DNA of 64,000 bases from Paraescarpia echinospica. Lineage: Eukaryota > Annelida > Polychaeta > Sabellida > Siboglinidae. Location: positions 17,731,087 to 17,795,086 of the forward strand of contig CM034534.1 in assembly GCA_020002185.1 (NCBI GenBank), in the 5' to 3' direction. How positions within the stretch are numbered: the first letter of the stretch is position 1; each line of letters opens with the position of its first letter. Positions 1-9,469 of the stretch are shown piece by piece. Position numbers and translations under genes: made by a program. The notes beneath the pieces were generated by a model. That model ran no database searches, was not told where the DNA came from, and saw only the letters and a program-made list of their open reading frames with translations.

Positions 1-119
1 ATATACCTATTTAAGCCCACCTTTCCCCCACTATAATATTTACGTTTATGACCGTCAAAAACAATTACTACTACATGGCATTCGATGTTAAAAATACTGT
101 GCTTAACTGTAGAACGTAC

Positions 120-309
120 CTTGTTCGTTGTCGAAGTAAACAAATGTCTCTCTGGCATGGGGCGTGTCTTTCACTGTCACTTGCGTTAAGGAACCAACCA
201 GGCCTTGCAGATAGTCTTTTATATCATCTGCAGGTATTGGAGAAGTCGCTTCCACAGAAACAAGAATGCAGTTCTTCGAATCCCACTGTGACTGTCCAAG
301 CGACGCCAT
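120..309 (-). CDS. probable first coding exon, unknown protein
   Basis: An ATG in good context (GTC ATG GCG) at 309-307 opens 63 codons that run into a strong splice donor, AAG|GTACGT, with the intron starting at 119. The peptide begins MASLGQSQWDSKNC and ends FVYFDNEQ; it has mixed composition typical of a folded cytosolic protein, with no signal peptide or membrane segment. Reading past the donor meets a stop after five codons, which supports the splice. The exon would end in phase 1, and the rest of the gene lies beyond the left edge of the window. I do not recognise the family. The opposite strand is also open here (48-311), but it lacks splice signals that fit. The reading frame stays open upstream of the ATG, so a more 5' start cannot be excluded. 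Confidence 0.45.
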
Positions 310-1190
310 GACACCGGTAATAACACTTGCGATAAAACCACGGCCTTGAATAGCTCGATGACTCAAACTTCACTGGCAGTCCATCTGCAAAGTAGTTTCG
401 TTTTAGTTTTTAGCCTGGAAATAAAGTACTCCGACACAGAAGCGAGCCTTATTAACAGTTATTCGCAGTAGACACGTTACACTATGTGCCAGTAAACGGT
501 ACCCGACTTGCAAACAACTTCACCTGTTTTGTCATGTATTCACACGGCGACAATTTAGAGCCAAAACAACTTTAAAATACATCCCAACTCGTGCCTGTTG
601 CGAGGCGCGAAGTCGTGACCCGCTTTTCCTTTGGAGGAAATAGCATCACATTCAGTCGGTAGATGGCGACATCAGTATATTTCAGTTCGCATTGTTCATC
701 GCACCGTATGTTACATGACATTTAATTTACAATTAAATAATGTTTTGCTAAGTGCAATACTGCGCCAGTTAGCATGACATACGCAACATGGTACCCAAGT
801 GAAACCCAAACCTAGGAATAAGATCTTCTTCTTCTGAATAATGTGGTATCCCCGACTTCCGGATAATGGCCAACAATGTTTCGTAATGAATCCACCAGGG
901 TTCACCCTCAGGTCCTCGTTCTACGATTCGCAGTATAAATAAGTATAATATCGTGAATACTTTTATGTATCTTCGTGTACGCGTGCGTATTTAATTCATC
1001 GGTTACGACGACGTCATGCATGATGCATACCGTGAAGCATTAAGCCACAAATGTACGTACAGCTTGGAACGGACCGGTCTTAGGAATGTAGCTTCCTCGT
1101 AGGCACCTCACCGTGGTGACGCGTAGTGGAGACAATGCAAGCCACAAATTCGCTAACTTCCTAGTTGGAGAGTAGTCTCGCTTAACCGAC
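310..1190. other. upstream region without recognised gene
   Basis: This is probably the 5' flank of the minus-strand exon at 120-309. Only short open frames occur (for example 711-905 on the minus strand), with no family resemblance or consistent splice sites. I see no RNA gene here. Confidence 0.4.
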
Positions 1191-1597
1191 TGGGGTAAGA
1201 CCACATTGAGGATTCGTCCGCCATTACCGACCGAAAGAGTGCCCTTGAAAATACCGTTTTGGTGTCATGTGTGAATTTTTTTCGAGCACTTTGGCATGGC
1301 ACGTGTCAGTCCAGTGAATACTGAATGTACTACTACATTAGATCTTTCACGAGGTAGCAATAAACATACGCTAGTCGCTCGCGTATTCGCACAGTGGCTA
1401 TTTTGCAGAACGCACCAATATTTCAAAATCCGTCACCAGATTGGGGCGAAATTGAGGGGAGTTTTCCACAGCACTTGTGTCAATGGAGGTTAAATATGCT
1501 GTGAAATTTTCAAGAAAATTGTTCGTCAACTTTAGCAAGAAATGAAGGAAACGTTATAATGGCCGCCTATGTAAAATTTAAATGTGGTCTTACCCCA
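1191..1597. mobile_element. candidate MITE with 17-bp terminal inverted repeats
   Basis: The 17 bases at 1191-1207 (TGGGGTAAGACCACATT) are repeated as an exact reverse complement at 1581-1597, enclosing 407 bp. The interior has only a 65-codon open frame with no recognised domain, so the element would be non-autonomous. I could not find a convincing target-site duplication: neither TTAA nor an 8-bp repeat directly abuts the ends. The superfamily is therefore unassigned, and chance or an ancient excised copy remains possible. Confidence 0.5.
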
Positions 1598-2419
1598 ACT
1601 CTCATCCGGCTGCGTGACTTCGCCAGGAAAAGAGTCTGATTTCAAAGATGTATTTTGACTGCTCACTGCCATCAAATGGCATCGTTGTCTTGGATTAATT
1701 CACATGCCTACGTGTACAATAATCATTCATGTTTATATTGTAGGGAGGGGCGATGGAGTGCCGCCACCTCACGGCGCCTGGATAATCGAAGCTAGGTTGG
1801 TTAGAGCGGTTTGGTTGTTACCTTCAGAAGACGCATTGAAAGGATCTTACTAATTGAATACAAGGATCCTACGTTTGGTTACAGAACCATCGATATATAT
1901 ATATATATATACATATATATTATATCAATGGTTCTGCATTTTGGTTGGTTTGTTTGGTTCACCATACCTCACGAGGAGCCACTGTTTTGGATTGGCGCAT
2001 GCTTAGGTGTTCATAGAACCTGACTTAGGCGGTCACCATTTCTGCACTACCAAAGCAGTCGTTCAGGAGTGAGAAAGACTGAACTAAAAACGGATATGGC
2101 AGGGGCGGATTCACATCGAGAGGGTAGATTAGGGAGACCTCAAAACCTCCACTGGCGGCCGACGCAAATTCATATTCGGTGGTCTGAGCTGCACTTTCAG
2201 CACGACTCCGCTGTCGCCCTGTTGGATCATGACTTCGGAAGACGGGGAGAGGGGGGCGTGCTGTTAAAAAAGTTTCGCTTGACAATTTTTGGTCGCCGCA
2301 TCGCCGTAACTCCTTGTAGCCTTAACTGCATGGGACACATTCCAAAGGGATATGAGGCATGTAACGGGAGCCCATTAAAAAAGGTTTGGGAACACGCCAA
2401 ATATTCCAGTGGTCTATAT
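1598..2419. other. intergenic, includes AT-rich hairpin
   Basis: No gene is recognised. Open frames at 2069-2515 (plus) and 2025-2285 (minus) overlap each other on opposite strands, have no family resemblance, and the first runs into the hAT element end, so I treat them as chance frames. The stretch contains the palindrome described at 1882-1936. Confidence 0.4.
1882..1936. repeat. AT-dinucleotide hairpin with unique arms
   Basis: The sequence CAGAACCATCGATAT, an (AT)n core, and ATATCAATGGTTCTG form an inverted repeat of about 55 bp. The outer 15-base arms match at 14 of 15 positions. The symmetry extends beyond the simple AT repeat, so it is a true palindrome able to form a hairpin and not merely a microsatellite. 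Confidence 0.7.
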
Positions 2420-3803
2420 CAGTGTTTTTCAAACGACGGGTCGCGACCCCCTGGTGGGTCGCGAGCGAGTTGCCAGGGGGTCACGAGATGTACGACTGCC
2501 AATGTCAATCTATAGAAGGGGATTGTGGGCTGTCACACTTTGTAGGCCTTCGTAGGTCGTAATATAATGTGGAACAAATACATGTATCACAAAAAATCAT
2601 ATGAGCATATTCAAGTTCGTTTTCACGTTCAGAGAAAATATCTGATAAACCCGCTAGGTATCCCCAGCACATTGCGCCCTTGCCGGTCAATAGTCCCCTG
2701 GATACATAAATTTCGCCCCAAAACAATCGCTTGTCAGTTATGAAAACACGCGTTGTTTCAGCCGTTTGGGGCGCCATCAATGATGGTTACCACATAAGGA
2801 TTTCAAGTCTTAGCTCGCAGTATTGCTCCAAACATTACTGGTCTGCACTGCATTTTGCACCGAGAAGTTCTTGACACCTTTACCTGCATGGTGATCTCAA
2901 GGAAGTTTTCGACACGACTGTGAAAACAACAAACTAAGCCGAATGCCTTAAGATAGCGTCCGTTTAGTTTGCTATGCCAGAATATGGGGGCTGAATACGA
3001 AATGCTTCTCCTCCACACGGCAGTGCGCAGGCTTTCCAAAGGCAAATACAAGTTCTTGACCGCATTTTCGTTCCCCCAGCTGAGGTAGATAATTTCCTGA
3101 GGGAGAAGAAGAAGATGAAGTTGCTTCCGAACTTCGTGGGTGCGACGTGGCTGCTGAAGTTAGCGTATTTGATGGACATTCTTGGCAGACTCGACACATT
3201 GAATATGTTGCTGCAGGGACGATAGATGACTATCATTAAGGAAACAGAGACAATTCATGCTTTCAAAGACAAACTTTATCTTTGGGGCACAAAAGTGGAG
3301 ATGCCCCGTTTCGCCGCCTTCCCCACATGCACTGACACAATTTGTTGAAGAGTCCGATATGAATCTCAGCTAGATGAAAAACACGATTTGGGAACATTTG
3401 CACAAACTCCAAATGGAACTTGGGCGATATTTTCATCAGTGGTCTCCGGGTTTCAAAGACTCGTTTTTCTTATTCAAAACTCATGTCTGACTCAAACTGA
3501 CGCTGTGGAGGACGACAACACCCAAGAAGAGCTCATGGAGTTATGCCTTCATGGATATACCAGAATGCTGCACGAATCCGTCGTGAATCTGATTAGTTTG
3601 AGCTGGGGATGAGGGGCAAATATCCTGAAATTTGCAAAGTAGTCGAGTAAGACCAAACCCCGAATCGACAAGTTGTGCGCAACAAGGAATTAAAAATGGC
3701 GTTGATTCCTACCTCTGTTTTCCACTGTGTGCATATTAGGGGACTGCGGTGACTAAAGACCTGGTCGCAGGGGTCGTTGGGTAAATCCAGTTGAGGAACG
3801 CTG
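2420..3803 (+). mobile_element. hAT DNA transposon, ZBED5-type, decayed
   Basis: The left end CAGTGTTTTTCAA (2420-2432) and the right end TTGAGGAACGCTG (3791-3803) are imperfect inverted repeats (10 of 13) of the hAT type. They are flanked by 8-bp direct repeats, GTCTATAT (2412-2419) and ATCTATAT (3804-3811), differing at one base, as expected for hAT target-site duplication. The subterminal sequence after the left end, rich in GGGTCGCGACCC, is typical of vertebrate-type ZBED/Charlie relatives. The inside carries the broken transposase listed separately. At 1384 bp it is shorter than an autonomous element, so internal sequence has been lost. Confidence 0.85.
2766..3700 (+). pseudogene. hAT transposase remnant (ZBED5/SCAND3-like)
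   Basis: Plus-strand translation in shifting frames recovers the order of a ZBED5-like hAT transposase: GAPSM near 2775, IAPNITGLHCILHREVL at about 2825-2870 (the conserved H-C-x-x-H-R-E block), MGAEYEMLLLHTAVRRLSKG at about 2984-3043 (normally T-E-V-R-W-L-S-R-G), and the hAT C-terminal dimerisation end KPRIDKLCATR near 3652-3685. Several stops and frameshifts interrupt it (for example after 2918 and around 3100-3200), and the N-terminal BED finger is not found. The family catalyses cut-and-paste transposition; this copy cannot encode a working enzyme. The longer minus-strand open frames here (2964-3236) are shadows. Confidence 0.8.
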
Positions 3804-4034
3804 ATCTATATGGATGGAGTTGTAATTCCTGTCACATATGCAGTAGTTTGAGCGAAAAAAACCTGTGCTAACCAAGATGGACTGGAAGATCCTATCCCTA
3901 TGGTTCAAAATAAAGGGAAGACGCAGCCTTCTATTATATGTATAGGCCAGCGGTAATTTATATGAACCTCTAGCACTGTTATATGGATAACCTCAGTATA
4001 AATCTTAATAAATGTGCAATAGGTTGTATTGCGG

Positions 4035-4798
4035 GTAACTGCATGGATACTTAACCAAGTCATGTATGAAAAGACCAGCATACTCATGGACATCAGCCAA
4101 AAAGTAGGACTAAAGATAATCAAAAAGAAATCCAAGGTGATGGGAATAAATCCGAGAAATCCGATATCGATCTATCTCGATCATGAAGAAATGCAAACCA
4201 GATACCTTCACCTGCCTGGGAAGGATAATGCCCAACTATGGAGGAACCCACGTTGACTTCAAAAATCGCACGAACAAGGTCAGATATGCTTTCTTTAGAC
4301 TGAAACCTGTTTGGAGATCAACAATATATTCTAGAAGAACAAAGAATGTACCAAAGCTGTGTCCTCCCCACTCTTCTATGTGGTTCAGAATGCTGACGTA
4401 TGACAGAATTTGACCTCATGTACCTATCTACCTTCACACAAAATGCCTTCGAAATATGGTGAGAATATTTGGCCACAAAAAAACTAAAACAGGCAACTGC
4501 ACATAACTACCAGACAAAACAATATGAAAAACATACTCGCCACAAGACAATGGCGATGGTCGGCCATATCCTGAGAAAGAAGGACGACAGTTTCTCCAAG
4601 ATAGCACTTAAATGGACACCTGAAGGAAAAAGAAAACATGGACGACCAAAACAAACCTGGAGAAAGATTGTAGAAAAGGAACTAAAATAAGTCCACCTAA
4701 CCTGGGGCCAGGCCCCAAAGATGGCTGCACAGATTAAGAGGTGAAGGACCCTTATTTCCACCTTATGTGCCAGTAGGTACGAAGATAATTAAGTAAGT
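4035..4798 (+). mobile_element. LINE 3' fragment (reverse-transcriptase C-terminal region)
   Basis: Broken plus-strand frames read as the post-RT part of a non-LTR retrotransposon polyprotein: a K-S-K-V-M-G-I-N block (4120-4150), FTCLGRIMPNYGG (4207-4245; usually Y-L-G-S-I-I), then GHILRKKD and WTPEGKRKHGRPKQTWRKIV at 4561-4670, and LCASRYEDN just before a short TAAG-repeat tail at about 4786-4798. The tail and final motif mark the genuine 3' end; the 5' end is truncated, the usual outcome of incomplete target-primed reverse transcription. At least three frameshifts or stops are present. The G-H-x-L-R plus G-K-R-x-x-G-R-P signature fits RTE/Nimb-type LINEs; the exact clade is uncertain. Confidence 0.75.
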
Positions 4799-4799
4799 A

Positions 4800-5150
4800 A
4801 TGCATGCTGATGACTTAGTAATCATATCACCATCTGCGGTTGGGTTACAGATGTTGCTATGATGTTAAACATGACATAAAATATAAGTGGAAAAAAGTGC
4901 CTTAGTAGCATACAAAATATGTGCACAAAGAACACCAGTATGCCTACGTTTAGAATCAATGGTAATGTGATTGAAGAGGTTGATTCAATTAAAAACCTTG
5001 GACATAATATTATTATTTGTAATGATTAAATATATTAATGTTTCTGGTATCCTTAAACAACGTCGACAGTTATATGCATGGAGAGATATACGTATTCGTA
5101 ATTTTTCAATGTATTCAGACAATGTCAAATGTATTATATTTAAATCATGT
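4800..5150 (+). mobile_element. second LINE fragment, different family
   Basis: Directly after the previous element, the sequence HADDLVIISPSAVGLQMLL (4803-4859) is the catalytic Y/F-A-D-D box of a non-LTR reverse transcriptase. It is followed by VIEEVDSIKNLGHNII (4969-5016) and, after a frameshift, ILKQRRQLYAW and DNVKCIIFKSCCS (5049-5156), the conserved R-Q-x-R-x-L-Y and V-K-x-x-L-F-K-S-Y-C blocks. Homology stops near 5150. It belongs to a different LINE lineage from the neighbour at 4035-4798, because the motif spacing differs and the two fragments overlap in protein position. It is dead: stops and frameshifts occur throughout. Confidence 0.7.
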
Positions 5151-5552
5151 TGTTCTCCCGTGCAAAGGCGTTGTGACTCGGGGGCAAGGGGTTCACTGGC
5201 ACCCGTGCGCCGGGTCAGTGGAACGCCAAATCGACGGTCAACTTATATCCACCAAGAGGATAACATTGTACAGTGTATAACATACGCGATTCTGCACTTC
5301 AGTTGTGACAATCATAGTTTATAAACTTGGTTGGTATTCGGTCGGTCAGACAGGAACCACTTATTGTGATATTGTTTGGAACAATTGAAACAGAAAGCCC
5401 CATTTCTTTTTCGCAAGATCACTCTGCAATTAAATACATTAAGGCAGACAGGGCTCGGCCGCCACAGGCAAACGGGGGTTTGAAACCCGGCGGAGGTTTG
5501 GAGTGCCGAAGTGGAGATTATCGTAGCTATTAACTACTGTTTCGATTCCATT
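5151..5552. other. no gene recognised
   Basis: Short open frames only. A GC-richer patch at 5455-5510 contains GGGTTTGAAACCCGG, which resembles a tRNA B box but has no fitting A box or cloverleaf around it. Confidence 0.35.
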
Positions 5553-5710
5553 ATGGGGCTACTTGAGAGGCTGTCCGAGAATCTGAATTAATCACCACTT
5601 GGATGGGGCTACTTGAAAGGCTGTCCGAGAATCTGAATTAATCACCACTTGGATAGGGCTACTTGAGAGGCTGTCCGAGAATCTGAATTAATCACCACTT
5701 GGATGGGGCT
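5553..5710. repeat. 50-bp tandem repeat, three copies
   Basis: Units start at 5553, 5603 and 5653 and a partial unit at 5703. Each reads ATGGGGCTACTTGAGAGGCT followed by GTCCGAGAATCTGAATTAAT and CACCACTTGG. Copies differ at only two or three bases, so the amplification is young. Confidence 0.9.
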
Positions 5711-7490
5711 GTTGTTGCACAGTGTCGTAGTGCGCCGCCGAAGTTTTATGGAGAAGAGCAACGAGTAAAGTAGGAGGGGATAAGAAACGCTCTCCCGCCC
5801 TATTTAGCTGTAACGCTGGGAAAATAAGATTATTTCGAGATAGTCATACGTAGCCGCATATCTACGTACCTATGTTTGTCTAGTTACAGTATGAATGCAA
5901 CGATAAAAAATGCGCGACAAGCTGCTCACATTACGATTTCTCCTGCAACATTACACACAAACGTCCTTATAAAAGGGGGACTGTATACAGTAGCCATGGA
6001 AAACTACGGTCATCATATTTCGTGTTCCCACACCAGATTATTACACGATATGATCCCATGTTTGGCACATTTGATGACGATGTCGTTGGCCATCGTCAGG
6101 TCATGGACAGAGCATGCGCTCTTCATCGTCTCGCAGACCAGAAGGTGTTGCATGGTCTGCCTATTGCTAATCACACTTCTTAGGGTCGTTGGAATAACCA
6201 ACCTGATTATATTGGTTCTCGACTGGCCAACCTGTGTGCGTAGTTGTTTTAGCGCTTTCCAGGTGACCCAGTCGTTCTCCTCACCAGCAGGGAGGTGTTA
6301 TCGGCGCGGATCGATGTTCACGTGCACGCTGACGTCCAGAGAGTCGAATCGTTCTTGCCACATCTCCACAGATTGGTGTTGCTCGGGAGAAGTCTGGACG
6401 TGTGTACATCACACAGACTTATTTGCGTCACCATTAGATATGTAATTGCTGTTCGTGCGGCTGATTCTTCCGAGAGATTACATCAACATACGGATATGGT
6501 ATGCGAGTTTATATATTAAAGTTCACACAAACTTGCTGACGTTTTCAAATATTTTGTCAACTACTCCAATTATCACCTTACGCCACGCCCAAATCTAGCA
6601 CGCCTGCTGTTCCACTTCAGTGGCTGCACTCGATTGGTCAGACCGCTGTAGCACGCGGTGCACCCGGTCTGCTTATTTAGCATTTATTTGACCCGGCGGT
6701 ACTGCGTACGCATCAATCCGAGGTAGCACGGATTGCTCGTCCTGTTTGGGAGGGTGTCATGCGGTTCAAGATGGCGACGTTAGTTGACTATAGAATATAA
6801 CACAAGTTTGCATTTATTCTAGTGAATTTATTTTCGTGATAAAACAAGTTGACATAATAAAAGTATAAAAATATAATGCTTTGTCACAGCTTTTTTGTTT
6901 TTGTACATCACTCCTTTTAAAACACTTGCACATTTAGGGTTTGCAAGATGAAAAGTTCTAGGTTACCATATAATTAGCCACAATAATCTATTTTTAGTTG
7001 CTTTTAGGAAGTCAATCATCAAAAAAATAAAGCAACAACGGTTATTTACATCACCATTTTAGTGTTTGTACACCTGGGCAATGGAATAAAAATGAAATAA
7101 AACTGTCTGCCATTGAAGAATACAAAGAATAAAATAAAGTTCGTACGAATTGTCCATAAATTTGCATTATCAAACCAACATATGTAATGTAGAGGGAGTG
7201 ACCAGTAGTAATGATAACACTTAATCCACTGATTATAGATTGTTTGTGTTGTTAATCCTCTTGATTCTTCCATCAAGTCCACGATTGTTTGGGATCAACA
7301 CATTTCCTACAGGCTGCATCACAACCTGATTGACATTGTCATTCTCAACATCATCATGGTCATAGTCCACAAAGTCTTTCTTTTTTATCCACCTACCAAA
7401 AACACCTGTACCGTGACCCGATCTCTCCTCGATTGACAAGTAGACCGATCACGTGGTAGGGTGAAGTCGGGATATCTCGCAGGTCCAACT
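5711..7490. other. no gene recognised; contains one arm of an inverted repeat
   Basis: An open frame at 5876-6445 (plus, not starting with ATG) has no recognisable domain and is mirrored by open minus-strand frames. A minus-strand frame at 7233-7439 ends in a charged GLDGRIKRINN segment that vaguely recalls PIF/Harbinger nuclease C-termini, but no catalytic region accompanies it. Around 6600-6780 the sequence is GC-richer. I see no promoter or RNA gene that I can defend. Confidence 0.35.
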
Positions 7491-7519
7491 CAGGCCTGAC
7501 CAATCGAGTGCAGCCACTG
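6618..7519. repeat. 24-bp perfect inverted repeat 855 bp apart
   Basis: Bases 6618-6641 (starting CAGTGGCTGCACTCGATTGG) occur as an exact reverse complement at 7496-7519. The right arm lies 13 bp before the ATG of the LINE ORF1 at 7533, so it may be LINE 5' leader sequence, with the left arm a scrap of a second, inverted copy. Alternatively the pair are the ends of a DNA element. No target duplication was found. Confidence 0.6.
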
Positions 7520-7532
7520 ACTCCTGCCAATC

Positions 7533-8961
7533 ATGTCCGCTGGTAGCCTGGATGACATAATACTGTCATGCTTCACGACGGAGCTGAATGAATTGAAGAA
7601 AAGACAGGGCTCCCCAGACAAACAACAAAAGAGTCGAACGCGCGGCAAGTCGGCCACTTCCATTGATCCAGAGAACTTCGTTGTTGACATCATTGAGCAG
7701 ATAGCCCCTATTCTGATCAAAACAATGACGGCTGCGGTGACCGTTGGTGTGGCTAGCATATTAGGCTCATTAAGGTAGCAGGATCCCTTTTGAACTACTT
7801 TTAACACCATATAATATTGTCATTAACTTGATGTACCATAAAATAGCACATGGTTTAAATTTGGTAGGAAATTTGTTTGCATAAATTATGCTAATTAGCT
7901 GACAATATGGCCGCCGCGACAGTCGAAAGGGGCTCAATTTTCAAACATGATAAAACTTTAACTATACACAGCAGGGATATGAAATTAACAACAGTCAAAT
8001 ATAACACATATAGGCATATTCTGAGGGAAATAGATATTACAAAAAAGAAATTTAAATATTTTTACAACATTTATACCATTCCACCATTTAAACACAAACT
8101 CGTTCCATCATTCCTTAGCCAATTATATAAAGAAACAATGCTGAAAAAAATCAGAGCAATATCTTTAATGGTGTTGGAGATAACATGTTTGAAGGTAGAA
8201 CACATTCAAGAAAAAATGATAGTTGAGTAAAATGCGTTTAAAGTTTTGCACTGCAATACGTGGCTATGGAACATAAACAAATTCCAGCTTCACTAATTAG
8301 GGTTTTTTCTTCTAATTAGGGATTTTGTCATTTTATACTTGTTTAGCAATAATTAAGCTACAACTATAGTGTATTAAAAAAAATATGTACAAATTCAGAA
8401 AAATCACATTTTTAATGGGATCCTGCTACCTTAAAGGACAGAATTCGAGTCTTGGAAGAGAGGGTCGGCACTCTGGAGGATGAAGCAGACAAATGGGAAA
8501 AGTACACCAAGCGTCCCAACCTCAGAATACAGGGCACCCCTGAAACAAAAGACGAGACATCAAATGAACTTGTAATCGCTACCCTGAAAAAGATGGGCAT
8601 ATCGCATATAGGTACTGAACAACTGGAGCGAAGCCATCGCCTCGGTCCGAAATCAGATGATCGAGAACGACAGCGTAAATGTGCAATAATCGTTCGCTTT
8701 AAAAGGGAAGCAGTTCCGGGACGAGGTCTATATCGAGCCCGGACAAAACTAAAGGAACACAAGAGCAAACATCGCGAAGAATAAATATTCGTGAATGAAG
8801 ATCTAACCGCGAAACGTGCAGCACTCGCTTACAAAACACGTCTACTCAAGAAGGAATACAAAGTCGCAGATTGCTGGACGTATGCGGGAAGAGTACTGGT
8901 CAAATCAAACACAGGTGTTATAAAGGAAATACAGACAATGAGGGATCTGAGCATGTATTAG
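7533..8961 (+). pseudogene. LINE ORF1 (coiled-coil RNA-binding protein), interrupted
   Basis: ATG at 7533 begins MSAGSLDDIILSC. The first 80 codons end at the TTAA at 7770-7773, and the frame resumes at 8435 as KDRIRVLEERVGTLEDEADK, a coiled coil. This is followed by an L1-ORF1-like RNA-binding module: KYTKRPNLRIQGTPE, LERSHRLGPKSD, CAIIVRFKRE, and after a premature TAA at 8782-8784, VNEDLTAKRAALAYK and DCWTYAGRVLVKSN, ending at TAG 8959-8961. Proteins of this family coat LINE RNA as trimeric chaperones. Apart from the 657-bp insertion and one stop, the frame is intact, so the copy is fairly young. The minus-strand frames at 7490-7810 and 8412-8768 are shadows. Confidence 0.75.
7774..8430. 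mobile_element. TTAA-type non-autonomous DNA transposon
   Basis: The element begins GGTAGCAGGATCCC (7774-7787) and ends with the exact reverse complement GGGATCCTGCTACC (8417-8430). It is flanked on both sides by TTAA (7770-7773 and 8431-8434), the target duplication used by piggyBac and Kolobok elements. Removing 657 bp plus one TTAA restores the host LINE reading frame. A 107-codon ATG frame at 7907-8230 lies inside; it is lysine-rich with no recognised domain and is too short for a transposase. The ends lack the piggyBac CCYT start, so a Kolobok-like assignment is more likely. Confidence 0.9.
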
Positions 8962-9320
8962 CCATCCACAAAGCCGTAGACATATAACAGACTGAACACA
9001 GAATCTTCCAGCGCGATTCTGGTATGCTTCTGCACAGGAACCTGAGTGAGACGAGCCCGCCCAACAGCCCGTTCCAATTGACGCCCTTCAGACGACGAAG
9101 AATCGACATCATACGACATCACACTGGCGCATTGAACGCCTGGTGTGACTGAAGATACTGACTTTGTGCTTAAGCGGCTCCATCTGGCAACAAATGAGAC
9201 GATCGCGTGAATTACATACCGTGAGGGTTTTGAACATTACATTGTACTTAATGTAGCAACTCCACATACAATAGGAAGACCAACCATACATTCTAATGCA
9301 CTTATTTCTTTTTCTTATAC

Positions 9321-9360
<40 letters not shown>

Positions 9361-9469
9361 TGTATTTGCCTACTGTTGATATGACGATATATTCTACAAA
9401 ATGTATAATGCTAAATGTGTATGTACTTTTTTCTCTTCATTGACAGTCGTTGTTTTGCTGTTTTTACCA

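Noticed and set aside
5876..6445. 189-codon plus frame as a gene
   Set aside because: No ATG start, no domain, overlapped by open frames on the other strand.
7233..7439. PIF/Harbinger transposase C-terminus
   Set aside because: Only a short charged segment resembles it; no catalytic region, and the frame lacks an ATG.
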